A stretch of 64,000 nucleotides of DNA from Prevotellaceae bacterium (GCA_028723525.1 JAQYET010000094.1:1-64000); one strand, 5' to 3'; counted from the first letter of the stretch, positions 42,287 to 52,009 are shown. Notes: generated by a model from the sequence alone, not told the origin. Made by a program: numbers and translations.

Positions 42287-43849
42287 CTATTTCTCATATT
42301 CCGGTCCTTTCTTCACCTGCTTTATCAAGATGTTTATCTCAACGGCAAGCATCGTGGTGAAAAGAGCGAGGAATATGAAGAACGTAAGGGCTACAGAACC
42401 TGACGAAATGTTGCTCACAGCAGCACTTGTGGGTAGAATGTCCTGTATTGTCCAAGGTTGACGACCGAACTCTGCAACGAGCCAGCCGCTCTCACTTGCT
42501 ATATATGCCAGCGGCAAGAGTATCACTCCCAACCACAACAGCCAGCGTTTGGTGTTCGCAAAGTCCTTGCGATAGACGATGAACGTCACTATTGCGAAGA
42601 AAAGGATGAACAACACTCCGAGACCCACCATTATACGGAAAGCATAGAAACATACAGGAATAGACGGCACCAGTTCGTCGATATTCTTTATATATCCATA
42701 TCCGAAGTATGGCATGTTTGCCTGAAGCACAGGCAACTTGCTCTTCGCTTCAGCCTCATTGCCGGCAGCTTTTGCCTTGCGGTAGTCGCTAAGAGCCTTG
42801 ATAGCGAGTTTTCCTTTTTCTATCTTCTCGGCGTATGATATTTCCGTCTTTCCATCGGGAGTGGTATAACCGTTAATGAGTTCGTTCATTCCGGGCACGT
42901 ATCCGTTCATGTCGCGCGTTGCGAGAAACGACAGGGCATTGGGGATTTCCAGTTTCATCGGAGGCTGCTTCTCGTTCTTATAATCGGGCTGCGAGAACGG
43001 ACTAACCAATGCGATGGCTGTAAGTCCTTGATTAGAACCACCGTTGTAAAGCCCCTCCATTGCTGCCAGCTTCATCGGTTGCGACTGTGCAACGCGATAA
43101 GCACTTTCATCGCCGGTGAATGCGGTAAGCAGCGATGCCACCAATCCTACCACGGAAGCAATCTTGATGCTCTCAACAGCAAGTTTTGTCTCGCGCTTTT
43201 TCAGTAGATACCACGAACAAACGGCAACCACGAAGATTGCTCCGATAATCCAAGACGAAATTACAGTGTGGAAAAACTTGCTCACTGCGAACGGCGAGAG
43301 GGCAACCTCTGCAAAGGAAACCATCTCATGGCGCATAGTGTCCGGATTAAATTCGCATCCCACAGGATATTGCATCCATGAGTTAGCAACAAGAATCCAC
43401 CACGCCGATATGGTTGCACCGAGACCGGTAAGCCACGTAGATGCAAGGTGGAAACCGCGCGACACTTTCTGCCACCCAAAGAACATCACGGCAACGAAGG
43501 TACTCTCCATGAAGAACGCCACAATGCCTTCGATTGCGAGCGGAGCACCAAAAATGTCGCCCACTATCCAAGAGTAGTTGCTCCAGTTGGTTCCGAACTC
43601 AAATTCAAGGATAAGTCCTGTTGCCACGCCCATTGCAAAGTTCACACCGAAAAGTTTCTGCCAAAAACGCGCAGTGTCTTTCCAGAACTGTTTTTCCGTG
43701 CGGTAATAGCACGTTTCAGCGATGCCCATAATAAGTGCCAGACCGAGTGTGAGTGGCACAAAGAGCCAGTGATAGATGGCTGTCAGCGCAAACTGCGCCC
43801 TTGCCCAATCCACGGCTCCGGCATCTACTGCAAGAAGTAAGTTGTTCAT
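42287..43849 (-). CDS. cydA: Cytochrome bd ubiquinol oxidase subunit I
   Basis: 520 residues. Heme-ligand and motif regions: WARAQFALTAIYHWLFVPLT with His near 27 (heme b595), GFHLASTWLTG, and GRQPWTIQDILPTS (about 455-468), a CydA hallmark. The quinol-binding Q-loop (about 250-400) contains FSQPDYKNEKQPPMK. Located in the inner membrane. Belongs to DUF4492-cydA-cydB, with a promoter at 44122-44153. Confidence 0.95.
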   Translation of the reverse strand: MNNLLLAVDAGAVDWARAQFALTAIYHWLFVPLTLGLALIMGIAETCYYRTEKQFWKDTARFWQKLFGVNFAMGVATGLILEFEFGTNWSNYSWIVGDIFGAPLAIEGIVAFFMESTFVAVMFFGWQKVSRGFHLASTWLTGLGATISAWWILVANSWMQYPVGCEFNPDTMRHEMVSFAEVALSPFAVSKFFHTVISSWIIGAIFVVAVCSWYLLKKRETKLAVESIKIASVVGLVASLLTAFTGDESAYRVAQSQPMKLAAMEGLYNGGSNQGLTAIALVSPFSQPDYKNEKQPPMKLEIPNALSFLATRDMNGYVPGMNELINGYTTPDGKTEISYAEKIEKGKLAIKALSDYRKAKAAGNEAEAKSKLPVLQANMPYFGYGYIKNIDELVPSIPVCFYAFRIMVGLGVLFILFFAIVTFIVYRKDFANTKRWLLWLGVILLPLAYIASESGWLVAEFGRQPWTIQDILPTSAAVSNISSGSVALTFFIFLALFTTMLAVEINILIKQVKKGPEYEK

Positions 43850-43865
43850 AATGATTTTTTTTAAG

Positions 43866-44081
43866 TTATCTGTTTAATATTTCTGTCGCTACAAACGAAG
43901 GTTCCTGCCCTTTCTCACTATGTTGCGAGATGAAGTTGGGGAAAAAGAATATCTTTAATATCACGAATATGACAAATAGTTTTATGCCGATAACGAGCCA
44001 TAATGTCTTTCCGAGTTTCATATTACGAAATCCATCATAATACAAATAAAACACTTTGTGCAGGAAACTGTCTCTTTTCAT
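43866..44081 (-). CDS. DUF4492 domain protein, cytochrome bd-associated
   Basis: 71 residues: basic N-terminal helix (FLHKVFYLYYDGFRNMKLGKTLW) followed by one membrane helix (LVIGIKLFVIFVILKIFFF). Matches the small DUF4492 family found directly before cydA in Bacteroidetes; probably an accessory subunit like CydX in function, which is inference. Lies 16 bases before cydA. Confidence 0.85.
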   Translation of the reverse strand: MKRDSFLHKVFYLYYDGFRNMKLGKTLWLVIGIKLFVIFVILKIFFFPNFISQHSEKGQEPSFVATEILNR

Positions 44082-44121
44082 ATTAACCTTCGGGAGTTAT
44101 TTAATATTTGATAATGATTGA

Positions 44122-44153
44122 CAAAGGTAGTGTTTTTTTTTATAATTCACAAA
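44122..44153 (-). promoter_or_regulatory. Promoter of the DUF4492-cydAB operon
   Basis: Minus strand TTTG (44153-44150), 20-base spacer, TACCTTTG (44129-44122): full consensus, 41 bases upstream of the DUF4492 ATG. Confidence 0.75.
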
Positions 44154-44526
44154 AAAATGTCTATTTATTGTTATAAAAAATATCTTTTTCATTATTTCGT
44201 AGGGTCAACCTGCAAGTGCAAAATTGTTTTATTTTTCTGTAAAACTCTGTTTTTGGTATGTTGAACCCGAGTGATTTTCAATGGCTTCAGTTGTGATTTT
44301 GCGTATGTATTTTTTATATGCCAATGGTGCTGACAATGCGGGCAATACTTTTTTCTTGGGCTTTTTCTGTGGAGTAAGACAAAAATTTGCAGCCTTTGCT
44401 CCGAGACTTATTCATCGAACTCACATTAAAATATAATCTCAAATCGCCAAACACATCATGAGAACGATACAAAGCGATAGCTCATTCATTATCTATGACT
44501 TTCTCAAGGCATATCTTTTGCAGAGT

Positions 44527-44607
44527 AAAATCGCCGAAATTACTGACCAAAATCGCCGAAATTACACTTTAAAATCGCCGATTTTGCTTACCAATTTAAT
44601 CGATTTT
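44527..44607. repeat. 22-bp-period palindromic array, copy C (4 units)
   Basis: Units start at 44527, 44549, 44571 and 44593, exactly 22 bp apart: AAAATCGCCGAAATT twice, AAAATCGCCGATTTT, and the degenerate AATTTAATCGATTTT. Spacers: actgacc, acacttt, gcttacc. Same orientation as copy B, opposite to copies A and D. Confidence 0.88.
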
Positions 44608-44691
44608 GCAAGACGTTATATATCGGAGTACGCAGCCGTTCGACGCTGACCGCTATATTACATGTATGCTATCTGATGGGGAATATACAAA

Positions 44692-44723
44692 AAGGAGATA
44701 GAAGAAAAAACCTCTATCCCCTT
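44692..44723 (-). terminator. Terminator of the TMEM43-like gene
   Basis: An 11-bp stem with one mismatch (AAGGAGATAGA with TCTATCCCCTT) and a 10-base loop, 24 bases past the stop. On the minus strand it is followed by TTTTTG. Confidence 0.6.
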
Positions 44724-44747
44724 CCATTGTCTAAGAATTATCCTTCG

Positions 44748-46088
44748 TTATGCTCCGGGCACAGGCGGAACTTCCGTACCTTTCTTTTTTCCTCTGATAG
44801 CAAAGAAGACTATAGCACCTATTATTATAAGCAATAGCGGGATTGCAATTAACGGGCGATAGAACAGCCATGCGATTGCTATTATAAGCATCCCCCATAC
44901 GAATGCGAACAGTCCGCAGACGATATTGACGCCGAAATTGAGGATGTTAGACACAAACGGGATAATCTTTGCGAGAATAACCACGAAGCCGAAAATGCCC
45001 TTCAGACCTAAGAACAGCATCACGATACCGATAATACGAAGCCCCCACTTCAGCATGTTGTTCTCACTTTCCTGATGAGCAAACATACCTTCTTTCGACA
45101 CGTCACCATTTTCAACGCGCGTGAACTCTTTCTTATTCTTGCCAACATACTTCTGGAAAGTGTCTCCCTTGACCTTTGAAATGATTGAAATCACGTGAGG
45201 TTTCACCATAGTGAACGTCACACGGACATCTCCGACCTGCGGTGCAGAAGGAGATGCACCGATGTATATCTCGCCTTCTCCTTGATGTATGTAGCGAGCC
45301 TTATACTTGTTTGTGGTCTCTACAGCAACGAAAGCCTTGGCGGAATCGCCGGCCGTGGTGTCGTTCTGTGCAACTTCTTGTTTGGCTGTAGGTTGAGTTT
45401 GGTTTGTTGCAGGAACACTTCTGTAATTTGCTCCATAGTTAGAAATTGCACTTGCCACCTGCTTGTCGAGTTGCTCCAGCATCTCGTCAGAGATTGTTAT
45501 GGGAGCAGGCTCCGATCCGGAGATAGAATGAATGATGAACTCCGGCAACTTATACGCTCCGAAAGTGACGTTGCCGGCGTAAAGTTCCTTTTCATCCAGA
45601 GTTGCCAACGTGCCGTTGAAGATGTCACGATACTGTGGATCTGCAAACGAAGACGAGTTTACGTGATCAGAAACCCACCGTTTTTCGTAAGTGTAAGTTG
45701 TGACTGTCTCCTCGCCACCACCGAGTTTGTCGCGTTTCTCCTCGTGCTTCTGCTCAGTCCATTGGTAGTACTCCACGGTTCGCTTGAGGTTGATTGCGTT
45801 CACCTCGAAACCGAAAGTGGGTTCGCGAAGCATTTCGTTGGTCTTCGCTTCGCCTGTAGCATGAACCAACTGTCCGTTGAAACTCGGATCCACTTTGTTG
45901 ATATTCTCCATATCAACAGCATTTTCACTCACTTCTTCAAGAAGTTTTGCATTGGCAACTGCTTCCCCCTCGTTCCACCAAAGGAGAGCCGTTCCTGCCA
46001 AAAACAGGGCAATACCGCCAAAGATACCGCCACATGCGCTTTTCACTCGAGAGCCATAGCTCGTTGTTGTAGTTGTTGTGTAAGCCAT
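44748..46088 (-). CDS. TMEM43 family membrane protein
   Basis: 446 residues. One membrane helix near the N-terminus (GGIFGGIALFLAGTALLWWNEGEA, the family mark), a large extracytoplasmic part (about 45-340), and three helices near the C-terminus (about 345-435). Matches the TMEM43 (LUMA) family, present in bacteria without a settled function; envelope or membrane organisation is assumed. It follows rsgA by 42 bases. Confidence 0.85.
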   Translation of the reverse strand: MAYTTTTTTSYGSRVKSACGGIFGGIALFLAGTALLWWNEGEAVANAKLLEEVSENAVDMENINKVDPSFNGQLVHATGEAKTNEMLREPTFGFEVNAINLKRTVEYYQWTEQKHEEKRDKLGGGEETVTTYTYEKRWVSDHVNSSSFADPQYRDIFNGTLATLDEKELYAGNVTFGAYKLPEFIIHSISGSEPAPITISDEMLEQLDKQVASAISNYGANYRSVPATNQTQPTAKQEVAQNDTTAGDSAKAFVAVETTNKYKARYIHQGEGEIYIGASPSAPQVGDVRVTFTMVKPHVISIISKVKGDTFQKYVGKNKKEFTRVENGDVSKEGMFAHQESENNMLKWGLRIIGIVMLFLGLKGIFGFVVILAKIIPFVSNILNFGVNIVCGLFAFVWGMLIIAIAWLFYRPLIAIPLLLIIIGAIVFFAIRGKKKGTEVPPVPGA

Positions 46089-46130
46089 AATTTATTTTTT
46101 ATTAAGTTAAACATAAATGTTATTCATTCT

Positions 46131-47063
46131 TCAGAATGCTTCTCGATACTTTCCTTCATCCTTGTCTTCAAGCATGCTGAGGTAACTATTGTATCTGCTT
46201 TGACTGATATAATGCTCCTCAACGGCTTTCCTTACGGCACATCCCGGTTCGTGTGTATGTGTGCAGTTATAGAACCTGCAGTCTTTAGAAAACCTGAATA
46301 TATCCTTGAAATATCCGCAAATCTCTCCCGGATTCATATCGAATGTGCCGAAACCTTTTATTCCGGGAGTGTCTATTGCCCAGCCACCGAAAGGCAGGCG
46401 CAGCATCTCGCTGAACGTTGTTGTGTGCATACCGGTGTTGTGAGCATCGCTTATCTCAGCCGTTTTTAAATTCAGCCCGGGTATGAGTTGGTTCAGAAGG
46501 GTGCTCTTTCCCACTCCGCTGTTACCGCTGAACAGCGTTATCTTGTCCTTGAGCAAAGCTTCAACAGCCTGACGTTCGGCAAAGGTGGTGGCAGAGATTG
46601 CCAGACATTGGTAGCCGATAGTTTCATACAGTTCCACCATCATTTCCTGATAACGCCGTTCTTCGTCTGATAACAGGTCTGTCTTGTTGAAGATCAGCAC
46701 TACAGGAACTCTGTAAGCCTCTGCCGATGCGAGGAAACGGTCGATGAACGTTGTACTTGTTTCCGGAAAATTCACCGTCACTATCAAGAACACTTGGTCA
46801 ATGTTTGCAGCAATGATGTGGCTCTGCTTGCTCAGATTGGGAGACTTCCTGACTATGTAGTTCCTACGATTAAGTATCTCGGAAATAAACGCCGTTCCTT
46901 CTTTGTTCGGCATTATCACCACCCTGTCGCCCACTGCCACAGGGTTGGTGCTCCTGATACCTTTAAGTCGGAAGTTCCCTTTAATCTTCGACTCAATTAC
47001 CGTTCCTTCGCCGGTGAGAACGGAATACCACGAGCCGGTGTTCTTAATTACAAGTCCTTCCAT
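46131..47063 (-). CDS. rsgA: Small ribosomal subunit biogenesis GTPase RsgA
   Basis: 310 residues. An N-terminal OB fold (about 1-70) is followed by a circularly permuted GTPase: NKTDL (G4) first, then GNSGVGKST (G1, about 183-191) and DTPGIKGFG (G3), and a C-terminal zinc motif ([14 protein letters not shown]). It tests 30S maturation late in assembly. Located 34 bases after frr. Confidence 0.94.
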   Translation of the reverse strand: MEGLVIKNTGSWYSVLTGEGTVIESKIKGNFRLKGIRSTNPVAVGDRVVIMPNKEGTAFISEILNRRNYIVRKSPNLSKQSHIIAANIDQVFLIVTVNFPETSTTFIDRFLASAEAYRVPVVLIFNKTDLLSDEERRYQEMMVELYETIGYQCLAISATTFAERQAVEALLKDKITLFSGNSGVGKSTLLNQLIPGLNLKTAEISDAHNTGMHTTTFSEMLRLPFGGWAIDTPGIKGFGTFDMNPGEICGYFKDIFRFSKDCRFYNCTHTHEPGCAVRKAVEEHYISQSRYNSYLSMLEDKDEGKYREAF

Positions 47064-47097
47064 CAGGAATGTTTTAAGGTATGAACGATGAGCATCG

Positions 47098-47658
47098 TTA
47101 GACCGTCATTATTTCCTTTGTCTTTGCGGCGAGTAAGTCGTCTATTTTCTTTATAAACTTATCATGCAACTTCTGGAGTTCGTTCTCCGCATCTTTCTCA
47201 TTGTCTTCTCCGAGACCGTCTTTTACAGCCTTCTTGAACTTATCTTTCATCTCGGCACGTACGTTGCGCACCTCAACCTTTGATTTCTCGCCAATCTTAT
47301 TGCACTGCTTCACGAGTTCCTTGCGGCGTTCCTCGGTTGGCTGCGGTATCGAAAGGCGTATCACCTCGCCGTTATTCTCAGGCGTGATGCCTACGTCGCT
47401 GCCCATGATTGCTTTTTCAATATCACGTATAGCCTTACGATCCCACGGTTTTATTGCTATGGTGCGGGCATCGGGAGCGGTCACACTTGCCACCTGATTG
47501 AGTGGAACCATTTCGCCGTAACTCTCGACTTTTATACCTGAAAGTATGGCTGTATTGGCGCGTCCGGCACGTATCTTGGCTAGTTGGTCGTCAAGAAACA
47601 TCGCTGCCATTTCCATTCTCTCTTCACTTTCTTTTAATGTAGCTTTAACGTCTATCAT
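47098..47658 (-). CDS. frr: Ribosome recycling factor
   Basis: 186 residues, standard. Two domains: a three-helix bundle and the inserted beta domain ([28 protein letters not shown]). The conserved [10 protein letters not shown] and [15 protein letters not shown] segments are present. Frees ribosomes from mRNA after termination, with EF-G. A -7 element lies at 47692-47699. Confidence 0.95.
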   Translation of the reverse strand: MIDVKATLKESEERMEMAAMFLDDQLAKIRAGRANTAILSGIKVESYGEMVPLNQVASVTAPDARTIAIKPWDRKAIRDIEKAIMGSDVGITPENNGEVIRLSIPQPTEERRKELVKQCNKIGEKSKVEVRNVRAEMKDKFKKAVKDGLGEDNEKDAENELQKLHDKFIKKIDDLLAAKTKEIMTV

Positions 47659-47691
47659 AATTGTATTTCCGTAATATTTGTTTTCAAGTCA

Positions 47692-47699
47692 CAAAATTA
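47692..47699 (-). promoter_or_regulatory. -7 element upstream of frr
   Basis: TAATTTTG on the minus strand, 34 bases before the frr ATG; ATTG at 47723-47720 with a 20-base spacer may be the -33 part. Confidence 0.5.
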
Positions 47700-47740
47700 A
47701 AGTTTTATTTTCAAATACACAATGAAAACGATAAAAAAAA

Positions 47741-48532
47741 TCACCGGTAGAGCTGTTTTGATACTAAATTGGTAAGGGCGACAAAATCTGCAACGCAGAG
47801 CTGTTCCGGTCGATTTGTCATTATCTCATGTTGATAAAAACTGTCAGGGGCAGGCGTTGTGAACATCTGTTTCAGACTCACTCGCAACATTTTACGCCTC
47901 TGATTGAACACGGTTTTCACGACTCTCTTGAACAGCTTTTCGTCGCAACCAAGTTCCGTTACATTGTTACGCATCATCCTTATCACGGCACTTTTCACCT
48001 TTGGAGGTGGATTAAACACTGTTTCGTCAACCGTGAAAAGATATTCCACATCATACCATGCCTGTATCAGTACGCTTAGTATCCCGTATGATTTGTTGCC
48101 CGGCTCTGCCACGATACGCTGCGCCACTTCACGCTGTATCATGCCTGTACAGCAAGGAATGAGTTCCTTGTTCTCTATCATTTTGAAGAAAATCTGCGAG
48201 GATATATCGTAAGGATAATTTCCGGTCAGCACAAATGGGCGACCGCCGAAGACGTTATCGAGAGCCATTCGAAGAAAATCTCCGCCAATGATGTTCTCCC
48301 GGAGGCGTGGGAAATGCTCGTTAAGGTATGCCACACTTTCGCGATCTATCTCAACAACTTTCAGTTCGCGTGGTTTCTCTACGAGGAATTGGGTCATCAC
48401 TCCCATACCGGGTCCCACCTCAAGCACCGGTATTTCGGGACAGGCATCCACCGTGTCGGCTATCATTTTTGCAATATTAAGGTCAACAAGGAAATGCTGT
48501 CCGAGTTTTTTTTTAGGTCTTACTTGTTTCAT
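47741..48532 (-). CDS. rsmA: 16S rRNA dimethyladenosine transferase
   Basis: 263 residues. RsmA/KsgA dimethylates two adjacent adenosines near the 3' end of 16S rRNA. SAM motif LEVGPGMGVMTQFL (about 38-51), catalytic NYPYDIS (NLPY-type, about 104-110), and FNPPPKVKSAVIRM are present. N-terminal KKKLGQHFL is the family start. A -7 element TAAGTTTG lies at 48559-48552. Confidence 0.95.
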   Translation of the reverse strand: MKQVRPKKKLGQHFLVDLNIAKMIADTVDACPEIPVLEVGPGMGVMTQFLVEKPRELKVVEIDRESVAYLNEHFPRLRENIIGGDFLRMALDNVFGGRPFVLTGNYPYDISSQIFFKMIENKELIPCCTGMIQREVAQRIVAEPGNKSYGILSVLIQAWYDVEYLFTVDETVFNPPPKVKSAVIRMMRNNVTELGCDEKLFKRVVKTVFNQRRKMLRVSLKQMFTTPAPDSFYQHEIMTNRPEQLCVADFVALTNLVSKQLYR

Positions 48533-48556
48533 CTATCAAGAATTTCGACTGCAAAC

Positions 48557-49180
48557 TTAATACTTTTTTTCCATATATCCACAATTCTCACCGAATAAAG
48601 AATAAGCAAGTGTGTATTCAGGAGTGGTCTCAACGAAAAGACTTACGTCTATACCGCTGCGCAAGTTGGTGACAACGGCGAGCGTTTCAGAGTTAACCCT
48701 CATTTCTTTCAGTTCGAGATGTTGCGACGAAAAGAGTTTATACACCGCTTCTTTTGCACACCAATGTATCAGAAGTGATTTTGCATCGTAGGCATGTTCG
48801 TCCTCACGCATGAAACGCCCGGCAATCTTTTCCACCCTGCTGTTAGGATATTCTATGTCTATTCCAACCTCGTATTGCTCGGACAAAATCATCGCTACGT
48901 AACCACGAGTGTGACTTATGCTTATGTTGTGACTACCGGACAGAATTGGTTTCCCGTCTTCATTATGCCGTATTTCTGCCCATTCGCCATTGAGAATTTC
49001 CCTAAGCAAAAGTCTTTCCGCCACAAACTCTTGTCTGCGAGCATCACTCTTGAAACTAATTTCAGCCTCTGAAACAATCTCTTTCAGGTGACAATCCTGC
49101 ATTATTGCAACATCATCATCAGAAATTTTCCAAAGTCCTGTAACGAAATCGGAATGTTTGTCTATTCGCAATAGTGGCAT
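48557..49180 (-). CDS. 4'-phosphopantetheinyl transferase superfamily protein
   Basis: 207 residues with the PPTase marks: VGIDIEYP (Mg-binding Asp/Glu, about 104-111) and HWCAKEAVYKL (about 140-150). It moves phosphopantetheine from CoA to carrier proteins. The length fits a compact Sfp/AcpT-like enzyme; the carrier partner is not in the window. The start overlaps the region just after gldE (24 bases). Confidence 0.88.
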   Translation of the reverse strand: MPLLRIDKHSDFVTGLWKISDDDVAIMQDCHLKEIVSEAEISFKSDARRQEFVAERLLLREILNGEWAEIRHNEDGKPILSGSHNISISHTRGYVAMILSEQYEVGIDIEYPNSRVEKIAGRFMREDEHAYDAKSLLIHWCAKEAVYKLFSSQHLELKEMRVNSETLAVVTNLRSGIDVSLFVETTPEYTLAYSLFGENCGYMEKKY

Positions 49181-49204
49181 CCGGAGATATAATATAAAGA
49201 TATG

Positions 49205-50521
49205 TCAAACGGCTCTCACCACGACCTTCACCTTTGAAATACGCATCTCGTCTATCTCAAGAACCTCAAACAGATAGTTCTTGTATTCGAGTTTCTCATG
49301 GATTACGGGGAAATCGCCTTTCAGTTCGAGCACGAGTCCGGCAAGGGTATCGGCATCTCCTTCCACGTCTGCAAACTCATCGTCATCAATTTCAAGTATC
49401 TTGCAGAAGTCGGATATTACTACCTTTCCCTCAAATATATACGTGTTGTTGTTCACTCGAGTGTAACACTTCTCTTCTTCGTCATATTCATCGTTTATCT
49501 CTCCCACTATTTCCTCAAGAATATCCTCAAGAGTTATTATTCCACTCGTACCTCCGAACTCATCAACAACAATGGCAATGTGTACTTTGTTGTCCTGAAA
49601 CTCTCTCAGAAGGTCGTCAATTTTCTTTGTCTCCGGAACAAAGTATGGAGGTCTTATCAGGCTTTGCCACCTGAAATTATCCGGTTTCCCAATATGCGGA
49701 AGAAGGTCTTTGATGTATAGTATGCCCCGAATATTGTCTCCATTGTCCTGATATACAGGTATGCGACTATAATTATTCTCCACGATACAGTGCAAGACTT
49801 CTGCATAAGTGCACTTAATGTCGAGATCAACGATGTCTTTCCTGCACGTCATAACCTCCTTTGCAGTCTCGTCACCAAAGCGTATGATACCCTGCAAGAT
49901 GCTTTGTTCGTCCTTGATATCTTCCTTATCGGTCAGTTCGAGAGCCTGTTCGAGGTCATCCACGCTCAACATGCGTGTCTCTGTCTGCACAACCTTCTCG
50001 GCAAGAATACCACTTCTCATCAAGATTGTCTCAAGAGGCCAGAAGAGTTTCATCAGCATCGTCACCCCGCTTGCCGCCATACGACAGAATGCGAGTGGCT
50101 TCTGTCGGGCATATATCTTAGGAATTATTTCTCCGAAAAGCAAAAGCAGGAACGTAAGTATCACCGTTATGCTGATGAACTGCAGCCAATAGGAGTCGTG
50201 AAAATCCACGATATTTGCAAAGATATAGTTGCAAAGCATGATGATTGTCACGTTAACGAAGTTGTTGGTAATAAGTATTGTTGCCAACGTTCGTTCACTT
50301 TTCCCTATAAGGTTTTCTATTTTACGGTCGGCATGTATCTTGTCTGCATCAAGTTCGTTGATGTCTGCAGGTCCGAGACTAAAGAAAGCAATCTCCGAAG
50401 CACTTGCAAAGGCAGACATAAAAAGTAGCATGGCAGCCAACACGGCTGCCATCACAACGCCTGCGGAGGGTTCTCGCAGGGTAACTTCGTTAAATATATT
50501 TGCTATAAAAGATAAGTCCAA
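49205..50521 (-). CDS. gldE: GldE-type CorC/HlyC family membrane protein
   Basis: 438 residues. DUF21 membrane domain (about 20-200, ASEIAFFSLGPADINEL and LFGEIIPKIYARQ), two CBS domains (about 215-335, with CRKDIVDLDIKCTYAEV and HIAIVVDEFGGTSGIITLEDI), and a C-terminal CorC_HlyC domain. The order gldE-ssb matches the Bacteroidetes arrangement where this protein is named GldE after gliding genes; in non-gliding members it probably has an ion or membrane role. Follows ssb by 22 bases. Confidence 0.87.
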   Translation of the reverse strand: MDLSFIANIFNEVTLREPSAGVVMAAVLAAMLLFMSAFASASEIAFFSLGPADINELDADKIHADRKIENLIGKSERTLATILITNNFVNVTIIMLCNYIFANIVDFHDSYWLQFISITVILTFLLLLFGEIIPKIYARQKPLAFCRMAASGVTMLMKLFWPLETILMRSGILAEKVVQTETRMLSVDDLEQALELTDKEDIKDEQSILQGIIRFGDETAKEVMTCRKDIVDLDIKCTYAEVLHCIVENNYSRIPVYQDNGDNIRGILYIKDLLPHIGKPDNFRWQSLIRPPYFVPETKKIDDLLREFQDNKVHIAIVVDEFGGTSGIITLEDILEEIVGEINDEYDEEEKCYTRVNNNTYIFEGKVVISDFCKILEIDDDEFADVEGDADTLAGLVLELKGDFPVIHEKLEYKNYLFEVLEIDEMRISKVKVVVRAV

Positions 50522-50543
50522 GATTATTCAGTGATTATATGTT

Positions 50544-50954
50544 TCAAAACGGCACGCTTTCATCCTGTCCTCCGTCTGCCTTGTTTACTTCGTTCTGTGA
50601 CGGTTTTGCCTGTGGCTGTGAAGCAGGTTTAGGCGACAGCAACTCCAAATTCTCGGCATAAATCTCTGTCATATAATGCCGTTGTCCCTTCTTATCGTCA
50701 TAACTGACATAGCGTATGCGACCTTCGATATACAGTTTGTCGCCCGTATGCACATACCTTTCCACGATCTTGGCGAGGTTATTCCATAATCTAACCGTAT
50801 GCCAGTCGGTGCGGTCGGGCACTTGAGTACCGTTCTGAAGGGTATATCCGCGCTCTTTGGTGGCAAGCCTCACGGTGGCGTAAGCCTGGTCTCGGTCGTA
50901 ATATCTCACTTCCGGTTCCTTGCCAACATTTCCTATCAGCATCACCTTATTCAT
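50544..50954 (-). CDS. ssb: Single-stranded DNA-binding protein
   Basis: 136 residues. The N-terminal OB fold (about 1-105, NKVMLIGNVGKEPEVRY, DRTDWHTVRLWNNLA, KLYIEGRIRYVSYDDK) is followed by a Gln/Pro-rich tail that ends in DESVPF, the acidic tip that recruits replication and repair proteins. Coats single-stranded DNA. Confidence 0.94.
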   Translation of the reverse strand: MNKVMLIGNVGKEPEVRYYDRDQAYATVRLATKERGYTLQNGTQVPDRTDWHTVRLWNNLAKIVERYVHTGDKLYIEGRIRYVSYDDKKGQRHYMTEIYAENLELLSPKPASQPQAKPSQNEVNKADGGQDESVPF

Positions 50955-50989
50955 CTTATATATTCTCCTTCCTTATTTGTTTCATTTCA

Positions 50990-51538
50990 TCACTTCCACC
51001 TTCCGAGGTAGCGGAACTTGAAGTTCTTGCCCTTCGCCGACGGGAATTGACTTCTACCATCCACGCGGGTATGAAGATGGTCTATGATGCGATTGTAGCA
51101 ATCAAGACCCGAATTTGCCTTGCAGAACACCACAAAATGCGTGTCGCGATATTCGTGTTTACCGGTCGATGGCACAAGAACCACGCGCTTGAAATCTACC
51201 GCACCTTCATACCATCCTTCGCGTATCTCACTGAGTCTCACCATCGACGGTGTTATAACATCGCGATGAGCGCCCTCGCTGTTGTTGTTAGAACGCAAGG
51301 CTTTCTTCTGTTTAAAGTCGAGCATTGTTGCCGCCTCGGTCTTTATAACGATGAAATAGACCCTCGGGCGAACCTTATAACGTTTTGGATAATAAACCTC
51401 GCTGTTGGCGTAGTCGCGTAAATCTGCTTCTAGTTCTTCATTCAAACCAACTTCCGGAATTGATGCAAGGAAGTCTAATGCTTCATCAACATTCTGTACT
51501 AATGTTTCCTTATCGAAATATCTTAAATAGAGATTCAT
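50990..51538 (-). CDS. Conserved hypothetical protein upstream of ssb
   Basis: 182 residues, basic at the C-terminus (FPSAKGKNFKFRYLGRWK), no signal peptide. It may be a small alpha/beta protein with a conserved YYPKRYKVRPRVYFIVIKTEA stretch. I do not recognise the family with certainty. It is 35 bases upstream of ssb on the same strand and may be co-transcribed with it. Confidence 0.75.
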   Translation of the reverse strand: MNLYLRYFDKETLVQNVDEALDFLASIPEVGLNEELEADLRDYANSEVYYPKRYKVRPRVYFIVIKTEAATMLDFKQKKALRSNNNSEGAHRDVITPSMVRLSEIREGWYEGAVDFKRVVLVPSTGKHEYRDTHFVVFCKANSGLDCYNRIIDHLHTRVDGRSQFPSAKGKNFKFRYLGRWK

Positions 51539-51622
51539 GTGTTCTGTTTATCTTAATAAATAACATTCAACTCGACCTTTTTACCGCAAAAAGAAAAAAC
51601 AAAGAATCGAGAACATAAAAAG

Positions 51623-51695
51623 AGCGGAAAACGGGACTCGGACCCGCGACCCCAACCTTGGCAAGGTTGTGCTCTACCAACTGAGCTATTTCCGC
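51623..51695 (-). tRNA. tRNA-Gly (GCC)
   Basis: 73 bases, full cloverleaf: acceptor GCGGAAA/TTTCCGC, D arm GCTC..GAGC, anticodon stem CAACC/GGTTG with loop TTGCCAA (anticodon GCC), T arm GCGGG/CCCGT. CCA is not encoded. Identical to the tRNA at 51937-52009. Confidence 0.95.
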
Positions 51696-51713
51696 GACCT
51701 TTAATAAAATGTG

Positions 51714-51797
51714 TGAAGAGGAGGAGACTCGAACTCCCACGTCGCGATTGACACTACCCCCTCAAAGTAGCGCGTCTACCAATTCCGCCACCTCTCC
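51714..51797 (-). tRNA. tRNA-Leu (GAG)
   Basis: 84 bases with the long variable arm of class II tRNAs. Anticodon stem CTACT/GGTAG, loop TTGAGGG, anticodon GAG. Acceptor GGAGAGG/CCTCTTC with one G-T pair; discriminator A; no encoded CCA. Confidence 0.94.
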
Positions 51798-51823
51798 AAC
51801 ATATAACATTCCGAAACAACCAG

Positions 51824-51905
51824 TGCCCAGAACAGGACTCGAACCTGCACACCTTTCGGCACACGCACCTGAAACGTGCGCGTCTACCAATTCCGCCACC
51901 TGGGC
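51824..51905 (-). tRNA. tRNA-Leu (CAG)
   Basis: 82 bases, long variable arm. Anticodon stem CACGT/GCGTG, loop TTCAGGT, anticodon CAG. Acceptor GCCCAGG/TCTGGGC, discriminator A; no encoded CCA. Confidence 0.94.
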
Positions 51906-51936
51906 ATTTCAATGGTATGTTTCATCCAAAATGTTG

Positions 51937-52009
51937 AGCGGAAAACGGGACTCGGACCCGCGACCCCAACCTTGGCAAGGTTGTGCTCTACCAACTGAGC
52001 TATTTCCGC
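51937..52009 (-). tRNA. tRNA-Gly (GCC), second copy
   Basis: 73 bases, identical to the copy at 51623-51695. It would be the first gene of the minus-strand tRNA operon Gly-Leu-Leu-Gly. Confidence 0.95.

Larger units (their letters stand above)
44082..44747. other. Long intergenic region upstream of the cyd operon
   Basis: No gene is supported. It holds the cyd promoter (44122-44153), the 22-bp-period array C (44527-44607) and the terminator of the next gene (44692-44723). An open frame across the array (44458-44649) is made by the repeat itself. The stretch 44160-44520 shows no structure I can name. Confidence 0.6.

Noticed and set aside
44458..44649. A 63-codon plus-strand open frame
   Set aside because: Its last third is translated from the 22-bp repeat array, and there is no promoter or similarity.
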